DNA from: Pseudomonas sivasensis
GTDB taxonomy: Bacteria > Pseudomonadota > Gammaproteobacteria > Pseudomonadales > Pseudomonadaceae
NCBI RefSeq assembly: GCF_013778505.1
Contig: NZ_JAAOWU010000001.1
Span: forward strand, 682,001-746,000
Direction: 5' to 3'
Length of the DNA: 64,000 bases
Shown: positions 37,811 to 46,092 of the stretch, one piece after another
Layout of the letters: every line of letters begins with the position of its first letter
Position numbering within the stretch: position 1 is the stretch's first letter
Made by a program: the position numbers and the translations under genes
The notes under the pieces: generated by a model
Told to the model about the DNA's origin: nothing
The model's database searches: none
Seen by the model: the letters and a program-made list of their open reading frames with translations, nothing else

Positions 37811-39155
37811 GAGTGGTCAGATCCTTGAGTTGCTCCAGTGTCGTTTGCATGGGTGTCGGCTCACGCAGATCCTGGCGCAGGAAGCCATCGACCGCCTGAC
37901 GACTGTCCACCGCCAAATCGGTCAAAGGATCGCTGCCTGGTTGGTACTCCCCCAATTTGAGCATCAGTTCGATCTGCTGGTACGCCGACAACAAACGACG
38001 CAATGCCGTACCCGCCTGGATATCCATGGGTTGCGCGACGTTGCTCAATATCCGCGAAAGACTTGCCAGTACATCCACCGCCGGGTAATGCCCACGCTCG
38101 GCTAATTTGCGCGACAGCACGATATGCCCGTCGAGTAGCGAGCGAACCTCATCAGCGACCGGATCATTCATCGAGTCCTGCTCAATCAGCACGGTATAGA
38201 TCGCGGTAATCACGCCCTCACGGGTCAACCCGGCGCGCTCCACCAACCGTGGTAACAAGCTGTACACCGACGGCGGCAAACCTCCACGGCCCAAGGGCTC
38301 ACCGGCAGCCAGGCCGATTTCGCGCTGCGCCCTGGCAAAACGAGTCAACGAATCAATCAGTAGCAATACCCGCTGCCCCTTGCGCCGAAACCCCTCGGCC
38401 AACGCCGTGGCCGTGAACGCGGCACGAGCGCGCTCCATGCTGGATCGGTCGGAGGTGGCGCACACCAGCACGGCTTTGGCACGTAGTTGCTCATCCAGTT
38501 CATGGTCGAGAAACTCGCGCAGCTCCCGCCCCCGCTCACCGATCAGGCCGAAGACGATGACATCGCACTCCACGTTACGGGCGATTTCGGCCAGCAAAGT
38601 GGTCTTGCCGCAGCCCGCACCAGCGAATAGACCGACACGCTGACCTTCGCCAAGCGTTAACAACCCATCAATCGAACGCACGCCGGTAGCCAGCGCCCGG
38701 CTGATCCTCGGTCGCTCGGTGGGCAATGGCGCTTCACACAACACCGCGCTGGTATCCGGTAAGTCAGTCTCGACAAACGCACTCACGCCCTGCCCTGTAA
38801 TCGGCCGTCCGAACCCATCCAACACTTGGCCCAACAGTGCCTCGCTGACGCGCACACGGTGCGATACCCCAAGGCGCTCCACGCTGGCACCTACCCGTAC
38901 GCCTTCCAAATTTCCCAGGGCACTGAGCACCGCGTCCTGCTGATCGAAACCAATGATTTCGGCGAGCATGGAGTCGCCTGGATTTTTTTCCACTTGGCAC
39001 AAGTCACCGATGCGCGCGTGGGGCAGCCGACACTGCAGCAGCATGCCGTTGACGCGTTGGATTCGGCCACGCATCGTCACCGGAGCAAAGCTGATCAGTG
39101 ATTGGGCCTGGCGCTGCTGCCAGGCGTGGAGACGTGCCTGCATATCTTCACTCAC
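37797..39155 (-). CDS. hrcN: HrcN/RscN type III ATPase (SctN)
   Basis: The hexameric ATPase that strips chaperones and unfolds substrates. 452 residues with Walker A in GLFAGAGCGKTTLLAEI near 175, GLIGERGRELREF near 205, Walker B in VLLLIDSLTRFARAQRE near 265, and the substrate-release GRGGLPPSVYSLLPRLVERAG near 290. The catalytic Glu-Arg segment GERGRE is intact. It overlaps hrpQ by 4 bases. Confidence 0.97.
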   Translation of the reverse strand: MSEDMQARLHAWQQRQAQSLISFAPVTMRGRIQRVNGMLLQCRLPHARIGDLCQVEKNPGDSMLAEIIGFDQQDAVLSALGNLEGVRVGASVERLGVSHRVRVSEALLGQVLDGFGRPITGQGVSAFVETDLPDTSAVLCEAPLPTERPRISRALATGVRSIDGLLTLGEGQRVGLFAGAGCGKTTLLAEIARNVECDVIVFGLIGERGRELREFLDHELDEQLRAKAVLVCATSDRSSMERARAAFTATALAEGFRRKGQRVLLLIDSLTRFARAQREIGLAAGEPLGRGGLPPSVYSLLPRLVERAGLTREGVITAIYTVLIEQDSMNDPVADEVRSLLDGHIVLSRKLAERGHYPAVDVLASLSRILSNVAQPMDIQAGTALRRLLSAYQQIELMLKLGEYQPGSDPLTDLAVDSRQAVDGFLRQDLREPTPMQTTLEQLKDLTTHVPF

Positions 39156-40063
39156 CAGCGCACCTCGTAACGCTGCTCGCCATCGAAAACCACCTTGCCG
39201 TTATCGATCTGCACCAGTCGCAACCCTTCCACTTCGTCCCCAAGAAACAGTCGAATGCCCTCTTCCAAGAGAACGTGACCGTTCGGCCCTCCGACGATCT
39301 GAACAATCCTGAATGGAAGTGCGTTATCACGCACACGCACACGGCTGATCACCGGCACCGAGCTGTCGAACTGCTCACCAAAACGGCTGAGCATGCGCGT
39401 CACCAGTTCCACTTCGTCTTGGGAGACATCGCCATTGAGCGCGACCTGGCCATTGATCACTTGCAAGCTGACGCGCTGACCCAACTCCCGCTCGCTGAGC
39501 ATCTTCAGCAACTGCTGGCGCACCTCGAAGGGCGATGCCAATTCGTGCTTTTGAACCACAGGAGCCTTCAAGGACGCCTGTGCCTCGCGCTCCCCAGTGG
39601 AAACCATGCCAACCACAATGATGATGACCGCCAGCACTAACACCAGGCTGATCAAACGCTTTTGCTGCGAGTGGGAGATCGACGATAACTTCAGCTCCCA
39701 CTCCGGCGCATTTTCGGTCGGTATCAGTGCCGGTTCAGGTGCTGCGACTGGTGCTGCTACCGGGGGCCAGGGCTGCTCGGCCAAGGTGACACACAGGCGC
39801 ACGCCCCCCATTGAAAACGGTGAGTTCAGCTCCAGGTTCGCGATCTGGGCCAGTAGCTGCCCCTCAGGCCCCTGCAGCAACCCCGCTTCGGCCTGCACCA
39901 ACCACTCGGCGTCCATAAACCGCAAGCGCGCATGCTGATCGACTACGCCCGGATCGTTTAAAACCAGGTCAGCGTCCGCATGGGAACCAATGCTCCACTG
40001 CTCCCCAAACAACGGCAACGCAGCGCCCTGGCGCAGCCCGTCAAGCACACGTAGCTCAAACAT
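39152..40063 (-). CDS. hrpQ: HrpQ-like inner-membrane ring protein (SctD)
   Basis: The start at 40063 (MFELRVLDGLRQGA) has GGAGG 8 bases upstream and is chosen over an in-frame ATG at 40114, giving 303 residues. An N-terminal FHA-like domain (residues 1-100, GEQWSIGSHADADLVLND) faces the cytoplasm. One membrane helix lies near 140-160 (LISLVLVLAVIIIVVGMV), and BON-like periplasmic domains follow. This is the SctD layout. Confidence 0.9.
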   Translation of the reverse strand: MFELRVLDGLRQGAALPLFGEQWSIGSHADADLVLNDPGVVDQHARLRFMDAEWLVQAEAGLLQGPEGQLLAQIANLELNSPFSMGGVRLCVTLAEQPWPPVAAPVAAPEPALIPTENAPEWELKLSSISHSQQKRLISLVLVLAVIIIVVGMVSTGEREAQASLKAPVVQKHELASPFEVRQQLLKMLSERELGQRVSLQVINGQVALNGDVSQDEVELVTRMLSRFGEQFDSSVPVISRVRVRDNALPFRIVQIVGGPNGHVLLEEGIRLFLGDEVEGLRLVQIDNGKVVFDGEQRYEVRW

Positions 40064-40097
40064 CTTCAAAACCTCCACGCTGGCCATGGCCAAGTAC

Positions 40098-42191
40098 TCA
40101 TGCCACCGCACCACGCATCAGTTCGTCCTGGCCCAGATCGATGCGCCCCAGCACTTTGACCTTTGAGGTACTCCCTAACTCGGCAAACGACAGCACCGGG
40201 ACATGGTTGAACTCTTCCAACAGCAACGTCCGCAAGGGGCTGCGCAGGTCCTGCGCCACCAACATCACGCTCTTGCTCTTGGCCCTCAAACTAAAAGCTT
40301 GATTGAGCAGGTTGATCAACGCGGCGCTGTTGTCGTCGTCAAGCGCGAAAAACACACCCGTCTGAGTCTGTCGCAATGCTTCACGCAGGATGTTTTCAGT
40401 GTGTGGTGACAGCAGCCAGGCATGCAGACCGTCGGCCTCGCTGTACTGGTGGAAGATCTGCGCCTTGAGTGCAATTCGCGCATAGTCAGCCAATGCTTCC
40501 GGCTCACGCTCATGCTGGCCGTACTCGATCAGCGATTCGACGATCAGTCGCACAGCCCGCAGCGGTACCCCTTCGCTGGCGAGGCGTTGCAACACTGCCG
40601 AGAACCGTGACAGCGGCATGATTCGCTGCAGTTCCTGCACCAGTTCCGGCTGGTTGTGCTCCAGCCAACTGAGGATCGACTTGCTCTCCTGGATCCCCAG
40701 GAACTGAGGCCCACTGAGCATCATGGCCTGCTTCATGCGTTCAAGGATCAGGCTTGTCGCCGTGAAACGCTCCAATTGCGGATCATCAAGCAATGGATCA
40801 TCCGGCTCCAGCCAGATCCATTCCTGCTCATCACGCTCAGCCAGCCCCCGTACTCCGTGCTCATGCTCACCCTTCAACGCGTTACGATCAACGGCAAGCA
40901 GGCTGACAACCGACGCCTTGACCATCGGCACTTCATGCACACAGAAACGCATCTCGTCGATGGCCAGCGAGTCATCGAGTTCGACTTCGAAGGGCGGCAG
41001 TGTCAGGCCGATATTGGCAACCAGAGCATTTCGAGACTGGCGGATCCCGTGAATCAGCTCCATCACCTCCGGCGTTCCACGCAAAACTGGCGGAAACTGC
41101 AACAGGTAGGGGCGCGACGGGTCGAACCCGCGCAAGTCCTCTTTTCCGTTCTCCTCAGGACGCACGGCTTCGCTGGTTTCGGACGCGGGTTGCGCTTGTC
41201 GTTGACGCTGGCGCATCAGGTAATACCCAAGGCTGCCGGTTATGAGCGAAATAAAGACAAATACCCCGGTAGGCATGCCGGGCACTATCGCAAACGCGAG
41301 CATCCCCACCGAAGCGATCATCCAGCTCTTGGGCTCGCTGGTCATTTGCCGGGCGATTTCAGCGCCCATGTTGCTGACGCCCTTGCGCCCCTCCGGTGCA
41401 ACACGGGTGATGATCATGCCGGCAGTCAGGGAGATCAGCAGCGCCGGAATCTGCGCAATCAGGCCATCGCCGATGGTCAGGACCGAATACAACGCCATCG
41501 AATCAGCCGCACTCAAACCGTGCTGAAACATGCCCGTAGAGAAGCCGCCCAAGAGGTTGACCACAACGATGATTAACCCCGCGATGGCATCACCCTTGAC
41601 GAACTTCATGGCCCCATCCATGGCGCCGAACAATTGGCTCTCACGGGACAACTGCTCCCGCTTGTCTCGTGCTTGCGCGCCGTCAATCAGACCGGCACGC
41701 AAGTCGCTGTCGATGGACATCTGCTTGCCCGGCATGGCATCCAGACTGAACCGCGCCGCAACCTCGGCAACCCGCTCCGAGCCCTTGGTGATCACCAGGA
41801 AGTTGACCAGGGTAAGGATCAGGAAAATCACCATCCCCACCGCCAAGTTGCCTCCCACCACGAAATTGCCGAAGGCCTCGACAATGTCGCCGGCGTCTTG
41901 CTCCAGCAGGATCAAACGCGTGGTTGCAATCGACAGTGCCAATCGAAACATGGTGGTCAACAACAGGATCGACGGGAAGGACGAAAATGCCAGGGGGCCC
42001 GGCAGGTAGAGCGCAAGAACGATCAACAGGCACGATATGCAGATATTGAGGGCAATCAGAATGTCCACCAGCCAGGTGGGCAGCGGCACGATAAAGATAA
42101 ATACGATGGCCATGACCACCACAGCGCCCAACACCTCGGCGCGCTGTGCCACTTTGAGCAATATACGGTTGACGGCTGACACAGCCGTCAC
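40098..42191 (-). CDS. hrcV: HrcV/RscV export-gate protein (SctV)
   Basis: The major export-gate nonamer. 697 residues with about eight N-terminal helices. The FHIPEP signature region is near 150-185 (FLVITKGSERVAEVAARFSLDAMPGKQMSIDSDLRAG), and a large cytoplasmic ring domain runs from about 340 to the end. Length and motifs are complete. It overlaps hrpJ by 4 bases. Confidence 0.97.
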   Translation of the reverse strand: MTAVSAVNRILLKVAQRAEVLGAVVVMAIVFIFIVPLPTWLVDILIALNICISCLLIVLALYLPGPLAFSSFPSILLLTTMFRLALSIATTRLILLEQDAGDIVEAFGNFVVGGNLAVGMVIFLILTLVNFLVITKGSERVAEVAARFSLDAMPGKQMSIDSDLRAGLIDGAQARDKREQLSRESQLFGAMDGAMKFVKGDAIAGLIIVVVNLLGGFSTGMFQHGLSAADSMALYSVLTIGDGLIAQIPALLISLTAGMIITRVAPEGRKGVSNMGAEIARQMTSEPKSWMIASVGMLAFAIVPGMPTGVFVFISLITGSLGYYLMRQRQRQAQPASETSEAVRPEENGKEDLRGFDPSRPYLLQFPPVLRGTPEVMELIHGIRQSRNALVANIGLTLPPFEVELDDSLAIDEMRFCVHEVPMVKASVVSLLAVDRNALKGEHEHGVRGLAERDEQEWIWLEPDDPLLDDPQLERFTATSLILERMKQAMMLSGPQFLGIQESKSILSWLEHNQPELVQELQRIMPLSRFSAVLQRLASEGVPLRAVRLIVESLIEYGQHEREPEALADYARIALKAQIFHQYSEADGLHAWLLSPHTENILREALRQTQTGVFFALDDDNSAALINLLNQAFSLRAKSKSVMLVAQDLRSPLRTLLLEEFNHVPVLSFAELGSTSKVKVLGRIDLGQDELMRGAVA

Positions 42192-43252
42192 GTCATGGGC
42201 CTCGGCTCACCGGAAAACCGTAAGGGGCCACGCACGGCTCGGTCCAACTCACCGATCAGCGTCAAAAGAATCTGCAGGGACTCCTGACGGACCCGCTTGT
42301 CGGGCCACAAGGCCAAGGGCAACTGCTGAAACAGCGGGTAGAGCGCATTGAGGGATGCCATTTGTCGGTCAACCGGACCGCCACCCAAATCGTTTCCCAA
42401 CCGCAGCATTTCATCGACAGAGATACCGCCGCCGGCGTACCCCAGTATGCGTTGCAGCAAGCTCACGGCGTCATGCTCAATACTCAAACGCTGGATCAAC
42501 GTGTGACAACCGGATAACACCGCGCTCAACTGCCCGCAGCTTTGCAGACCCAGCAGCAAAGTGCGCAACAAAGGTGTGGGCATTGACGACACCAGGGCCG
42601 CCAGATCATCCGCCAAGGCCTTACGCATCGCGTTGAGCACGTCGCGAAACCGCTCGCCACCGTAATCACCCAGCAAAGCCTGCATCATGGTTGCCAAGGA
42701 CTGGCGCGTGACCACACTGGCGTAGTAAAGCTGGCGCAGTTTCTGGCGCTCATGCGGGTCGGCCACAGCTGCCTGCAACGCCGTAGCAATGTTCAGGCCT
42801 GCCTGAATTTCCCCTTTGAACCGGAGTTGCAGCTGGGCAATGGCATCGCGTGCCAATGCAGCCTCGGACGGACGCACTTCGCTGTCTGCCTGGGCCGTCA
42901 CGTAGTTGAGCACTACGAACGCACGTGCTGGGTCACCTCCCGCGAGGCTGACCAATTCCTCAGTACTGACGCTCTTGCGCAACTGCTCAATGATGCTTCG
43001 TGAAATGGAAGCCATGCTCTTCTGGGCCGGATGGCCCAACTGATTATAAAGCTGCACAAGCTGCTCAACCGGGGACACACGCAACCCCATCTTCCGCCCG
43101 CTCAGCGCCCGGCTATTGAGCTCCACCTCCTGATTGAAAATATGTCCCATCTCATCAACGCCCTTCGCGGGCACAGGCACTGAGGAGGGGCTGGTAACCG
43201 CTTGATCCAAGGGGCGGATTGTTTGCACATCGTTGTTGGATTCAACTTTCAT
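42188..43252 (-). CDS. hrpJ: HrpJ-like gatekeeper (SctW)
   Basis: SctW gatekeepers control the order of secretion and in P. syringae HrpJ is itself secreted. The ATG at 43252 gives 354 residues; a GTG two codons upstream is possible. The YopN/MxiC-like helical core starts near residue 45 (NSRALSGRKMGLRVSPVEQL). It is the first gene of the right-hand operon, about 30 bp after an exact hrp box. Confidence 0.87.
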   Translation of the reverse strand: MKVESNNDVQTIRPLDQAVTSPSSVPVPAKGVDEMGHIFNQEVELNSRALSGRKMGLRVSPVEQLVQLYNQLGHPAQKSMASISRSIIEQLRKSVSTEELVSLAGGDPARAFVVLNYVTAQADSEVRPSEAALARDAIAQLQLRFKGEIQAGLNIATALQAAVADPHERQKLRQLYYASVVTRQSLATMMQALLGDYGGERFRDVLNAMRKALADDLAALVSSMPTPLLRTLLLGLQSCGQLSAVLSGCHTLIQRLSIEHDAVSLLQRILGYAGGGISVDEMLRLGNDLGGGPVDRQMASLNALYPLFQQLPLALWPDKRVRQESLQILLTLIGELDRAVRGPLRFSGEPRPMT

Positions 43253-43284
43253 GGGCACGCCAGTACAGGGAGAGAGTGTGTCCC

Positions 43285-43313
43285 TCTGTGGCAGTGCCTA
43301 TGCATACGGTTCC
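43285..43313 (-). promoter_or_regulatory. hrp box for the hrpJ-hrcU operon
   Basis: Read on the minus strand: GGAACC (43313-43308), 16-base spacer, CCACAGA (43291-43285). This is an exact match to the HrpL sigma consensus GGAACC-N16-CCACNNA. The transcript would start roughly 25 bases before the hrpJ ATG. Confidence 0.93.
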
Positions 43314-43420
43314 ATCGAAATCTGATCGCACACAGCGTGTGAAAAAATTTGCACGAGCCTTCCGTGCTCCATGCAAAGTACTGCGTGAAATCGTCACGAT
43401 TCAAAATATTTATATAAATA

Positions 43421-43433
43421 AATCAATAACTTA
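43421..43433 (+). promoter_or_regulatory. IHF site before hrpL
   Basis: AATCAATAACTTA matches WATCAANNNNTTR at every defined position and lies in an AT-rich stretch, centred about 30 bases before the sigma-54 promoter. It would bend the DNA so that HrpS can reach the polymerase. IHF is required at hrpL in P. syringae. Confidence 0.72.
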
Positions 43434-43447
43434 CGATTTTTTTCTTT

Positions 43448-43463
43448 TGGCACAGGGAGTGCT
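43448..43463 (+). promoter_or_regulatory. Sigma-54 promoter of hrpL
   Basis: TGGCACA-GGGA-GTGCT matches TGGCACR-N4-TTGCW with one mismatch, keeping the -24 GG and -12 GC at the right spacing. The start site would be near 43474, about 40 bases before the hrpL ATG. Confidence 0.88.
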
Positions 43464-43515
43464 AAAGGGTGCTGTCGACTCCCGCTCGACTGCGTCTACC
43501 CTAAGGAAAAAAATC

Positions 43516-44067
43516 ATGAATATCCCTATCGGAGCTTTAGCTCAGCTCGTTGGCAGCTCACCTCAATTCATGCTTCACCTGACAGACGACCAGCAAAAAA
43601 AACTCAAACGTTTCATTCACAAGCGCGTACTCAATCCGGAAGATGCGGATGATCTTCTGCAACTCACGTACCTGGAAGCCTGGCGCAACCGCGAGCGATT
43701 CTGCGGGAATGCTTCGCTTAGCACCTGGATGTGCGGCATCGCACAGAACCTGATCCGCAATCACTTCAGGCGCATGTACGCCAAACCCGTACATTGCGAA
43801 TTTGATGAGTCGTTGTGGCATGGCCACGAGGAAACCAACAACCTGGATTGGGAATTTGAGATCAACCGCCGCTTGGAGAACACGCTGAGCGCCATCGACC
43901 ACTTGCCGACGGAAATGCGAAAGACGATGTACGCCTCGCTGGAAACCGACGGCAGTTACCAGGATACGGCCAACGTATTGGATATCCCTATCGGCACCGT
44001 TCGCTCCCGTCTGTCGCGTGCACGCGAACAGCTCAAGCGCGCCACCCACAACCCTTTTCAACCTTAA
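43516..44067 (+). CDS. hrpL: HrpL/RspL-like ECF sigma factor
   Basis: A 183-residue ECF sigma factor directing polymerase to hrp boxes. The start at 43516 follows TAAGGA; the upstream in-frame start at 43219 would lie inside hrpJ and both promoters. Region 2 is visible in ILNPEDADDLLQLTYLEAWR-like sequence near residues 40-60 and LSTWMCGIAQNLIRNHFRR near 70-90. Region 4 is in IDHLPTEMRKTMYASLETD to IGTVRSRLSRAREQLKR near 125-175. Size equals HrpL of P. syringae. No anti-sigma gene is adjacent. Confidence 0.93.
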   Translation: MNIPIGALAQLVGSSPQFMLHLTDDQQKKLKRFIHKRVLNPEDADDLLQLTYLEAWRNRERFCGNASLSTWMCGIAQNLIRNHFRRMYAKPVHCEFDESLWHGHEETNNLDWEFEINRRLENTLSAIDHLPTEMRKTMYASLETDGSYQDTANVLDIPIGTVRSRLSRAREQLKRATHNPFQP

Positions 44068-44087
44068 ATCTGGCTGACTAGCCAAAC

Positions 44088-44114
44088 GTTGGGCGACAGG
44101 GATATTTGCCCAAC
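44088..44114 (+). terminator. Possible hairpin after hrpL
   Basis: GTTGGGC (44088-44094) and GCCCAAC (44108-44114) are perfect inverted copies 20 bases after the hrpL stop; a smaller TGGCT/AGCCA repeat lies at 44071-44084. No T-run follows, so termination would be weak. Confidence 0.4.
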
Positions 44115-44118
44115 CGAA

Positions 44119-44346
44119 TCAGACCTCTTGCATGCGCGCAAGAAAGAGCGCCAACCTCCCAAACAGCGCAAAGACCGAGCCCAGTGTGTAAACCCACTTG
44201 ATGTCATGAGCATCCGCCCGGTGTCCCAGCAGCGCCGCCATTCCGGTAAAACCAAACATCCGCCCGAGCAATCCCCCGGCAATCATCCGCACGTTGCCCA
44301 GCCCCATACCTGTGTAGACGCCGCCTACGGCCAGCCAACACGGCCA
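44119..44346 (-). pseudogene. Possible remnant of a small membrane protein gene
   Basis: The 366 bp between hrpL and tRNA-Met hold no convincing complete gene. On the minus strand an open frame ending at 44119 encodes about 75 residues with two or three hydrophobic segments (AGGLLGRMFGFTGMAALLGH, YTLGSVFALFGRLALFLARM) and GC-rich third positions, like a real Pseudomonas membrane protein tail. No start codon with a ribosome site is seen upstream; the frame runs into the AT-rich tRNA promoter. It may be the truncated 3' end of a gene cut when the secretion cluster was gained. Family not recognised. Confidence 0.35.
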
Positions 44347-44393
44347 TTTTCGATAAACAATTGAAAGCGTAGAAAAAATCTTAATAAAAATGC

Positions 44394-44422
44394 TTGACGC
44401 ATTCCCGTTCTGCGCGAATAAT
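44394..44422 (+). promoter_or_regulatory. Promoter of tRNA-Met
   Basis: TTGACG, 17-base spacer, AATAAT, then a GC-rich discriminator (GCGCGCC), as expected for a stringently controlled stable-RNA promoter. Confidence 0.8.
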
Positions 44423-44433
44423 GCGCGCCACTT

Positions 44434-44510
44434 GGCTACATAGCTCAGTTGGTTAGAGCATAGCATTCATAATGCTGGGGTCCGGGGTTCAAGTCCCTGT
44501 GTAGCCACCA
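44434..44510 (+). tRNA. tRNA-Met (elongator, anticodon CAT)
   Basis: A 77-base cloverleaf with acceptor GGCTACA/TGTAGCC, loop TTCATAA and an encoded CCA end. The first 25 bases closely match the E. coli elongator tRNA-Met. It marks the right border of the type III cluster; no duplicate of its 3' end is seen on the left side. Confidence 0.97.
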
Positions 44511-44515
44511 AGTAC

Positions 44516-44552
44516 TAAAAACGGCTTACCGAAAGGTAGGCCGTTTTTTTAT
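44516..44552 (+). terminator. Intrinsic terminator after tRNA-Met
   Basis: AACGGCTTACC pairs with GGTAGGCCGTT (one G-U pair, GAAA loop) and is followed by seven T. Confidence 0.93.
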
Positions 44553-44631
44553 GCCTGTAGAAAAGTGCTGAGGCATACTCGCAACGGTCTACCTCCACGA
44601 CGCGGCGCTGAACCCCACAGGACATCCCTTC

Positions 44632-45465
44632 ATGAGCCTTGATGTGTTCGTAATCATCATGCTGGGCGCTGCGCTGCATGCCACGTGGAATGCAGTGGTC
44701 AAGGGGGGTGACGACAAGCTGCTGACCACGTGCATGATCGCGTCCTTCGCTTCACTGATCGCGCTGGCGGTCATTCCGTTCCTGGCAGTGCCTGCGACGC
44801 AAAGCTGGCCCTTCATCGGCGCGTCGGTGATATTCCAGGTGCTGTATTTCGTACTGGTCGCCTCGACCTACCGCGTTGCCGACATGAGCCAGACCTACCC
44901 GATCATGCGGGGCACCGCGCCGTTGCTGGTGGCGACGGCGAGCTTAGGGCTGCTGTCCGAATCCTTGTCCGCATTTGCCTGGCTCGGCATTGCCGTGATC
45001 TGCATCGGTATTTTGAGCATGGCAGCAGCCCCTTCAGCCGGTCAGCGTAAAGGGATACTCCTTGCGCTGCTTAACGCGGCTGTCATCGCGGGCTACACCC
45101 TCATCGACGGAATAGGTGTGCGCAAATCCGGCGCCCCAGCGGCCTACACGTTGTGGATATTCCTGTTGACCGGCATCCCACTCGGCGCATGGGCATTGGC
45201 CCGCCGTCGACGCGAATTCAGCCGCTATCTGGCGCGTCACTGGCGCCCCGGCGTGATAGGTGGCTTCGGAACCGTCGCGTCCTATGGCCTGGCGCTGTGG
45301 GCTATGACCGCGGCCCCCATTGCCACGGTTGCGGCGCTCAGGGAGACCTCGATTCTGTTTGGCGTGGTGATCTCGGCGCTGGTGCTCAAAGAGCAGTTGA
45401 CCCGCGCCCGCATCGTGGCCGCGTGCATCATTGCCGCCGGGGCGATGGTGTTGCGACTGGGCTGA
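44632..45465 (+). CDS. EamA-family (DMT superfamily) transporter
   Basis: A 277-residue inner-membrane protein with ten predicted helices in two EamA repeats. It starts LDVFVIIMLGAALHATWNAVVK. The first repeat ends near residue 135, the second runs to the end, with LRETSILFGVVISALVLKEQL as the typical final motif. Substrates of such proteins include amino acids and metabolites; none can be assigned. It is a single gene between tRNA-Met and the Fur-regulated iron set. Confidence 0.9.
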   Translation: MSLDVFVIIMLGAALHATWNAVVKGGDDKLLTTCMIASFASLIALAVIPFLAVPATQSWPFIGASVIFQVLYFVLVASTYRVADMSQTYPIMRGTAPLLVATASLGLLSESLSAFAWLGIAVICIGILSMAAAPSAGQRKGILLALLNAAVIAGYTLIDGIGVRKSGAPAAYTLWIFLLTGIPLGAWALARRRREFSRYLARHWRPGVIGGFGTVASYGLALWAMTAAPIATVAALRETSILFGVVISALVLKEQLTRARIVAACIIAAGAMVLRLG

Positions 45466-45499
45466 CGCGTAGACAAACAAATCTTCCATCACCCTATCA

Positions 45500-45518
45500 A
45501 ATGAGACAGCTTCTCATT
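45500..45518. promoter_or_regulatory. Fur box before fecI-like gene
   Basis: AATGAGA-CAGCT-TCTCATT is a 19-bp site with perfect 7-base inverted arms, close to the Fur consensus. It lies 47 bases before the sigma factor ATG, where Fe-Fur would repress. Confidence 0.82.
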
Positions 45519-45564
45519 AGTATGCCCGCTATCCGCGCAATGCAGCATCAAGGTATCAGGGGCC

Positions 45565-46092
45565 ATGGAGACAGGGACGCCAGGGGATCAGGAAAAACTC
45601 AGCGCCGTTTTCATCGGGCAGCGCAGTGCGTTAATCCGTATGCTGTCGCGCGTCGTCGGCTGTTCGAGCCAGGCGGAGGACTTGGCCCAGGAAACCTATC
45701 TGAAGGTAGCTAAGGCGCTGTACACCCGCCCGATCGAACACTTGAAGCCGTTTCTTTATCAAACTGCGCAGTATCTGGCCTTTGATCATTTGCGCAGTGT
45801 GCGCAGTAAAAGGCGCTACGAGTGCCACTTGGCCGAAAGCCTGGTTGTCGAGGTGCCCACAATGGCACCCGGACCGGAGAGCCAGGCTCAGGGCCAGCAG
45901 CAACTGCAGCGGTTTCAACAGGTGCTCGCTACCTTGCCCAAACGCCAGCAACAAATCCTGGTATTGCATCGACTGCACGACCTGTCCCAAGGCGAGATCG
46001 CCCAGCGCCTGCAGGTGTCGTTGAGTACGGTGGAAAAAGACCTGCGCCAAGCCCTCACTGCCTGCGTCAAGCAAACGACCTACCATGATTGA
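45565..46092 (+). CDS. FecI-like iron-starvation ECF sigma factor
   Basis: 175 residues. Region 2 is SSQAEDLAQETYLKVAKAL near residue 40 and LKPFLYQTAQYLAFDHLRSVRSKRR near 60-85; region 4 is LATLPKRQQQILVLHRLHDLSQGEIAQRL near 125. It overlaps the fecR-like gene by 8 bases and precedes a receptor with a signalling domain, so it belongs to a cell-surface signalling system activated by the cognate ferric siderophore. Confidence 0.93.
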   Translation: METGTPGDQEKLSAVFIGQRSALIRMLSRVVGCSSQAEDLAQETYLKVAKALYTRPIEHLKPFLYQTAQYLAFDHLRSVRSKRRYECHLAESLVVEVPTMAPGPESQAQGQQQLQRFQQVLATLPKRQQQILVLHRLHDLSQGEIAQRLQVSLSTVEKDLRQALTACVKQTTYHD

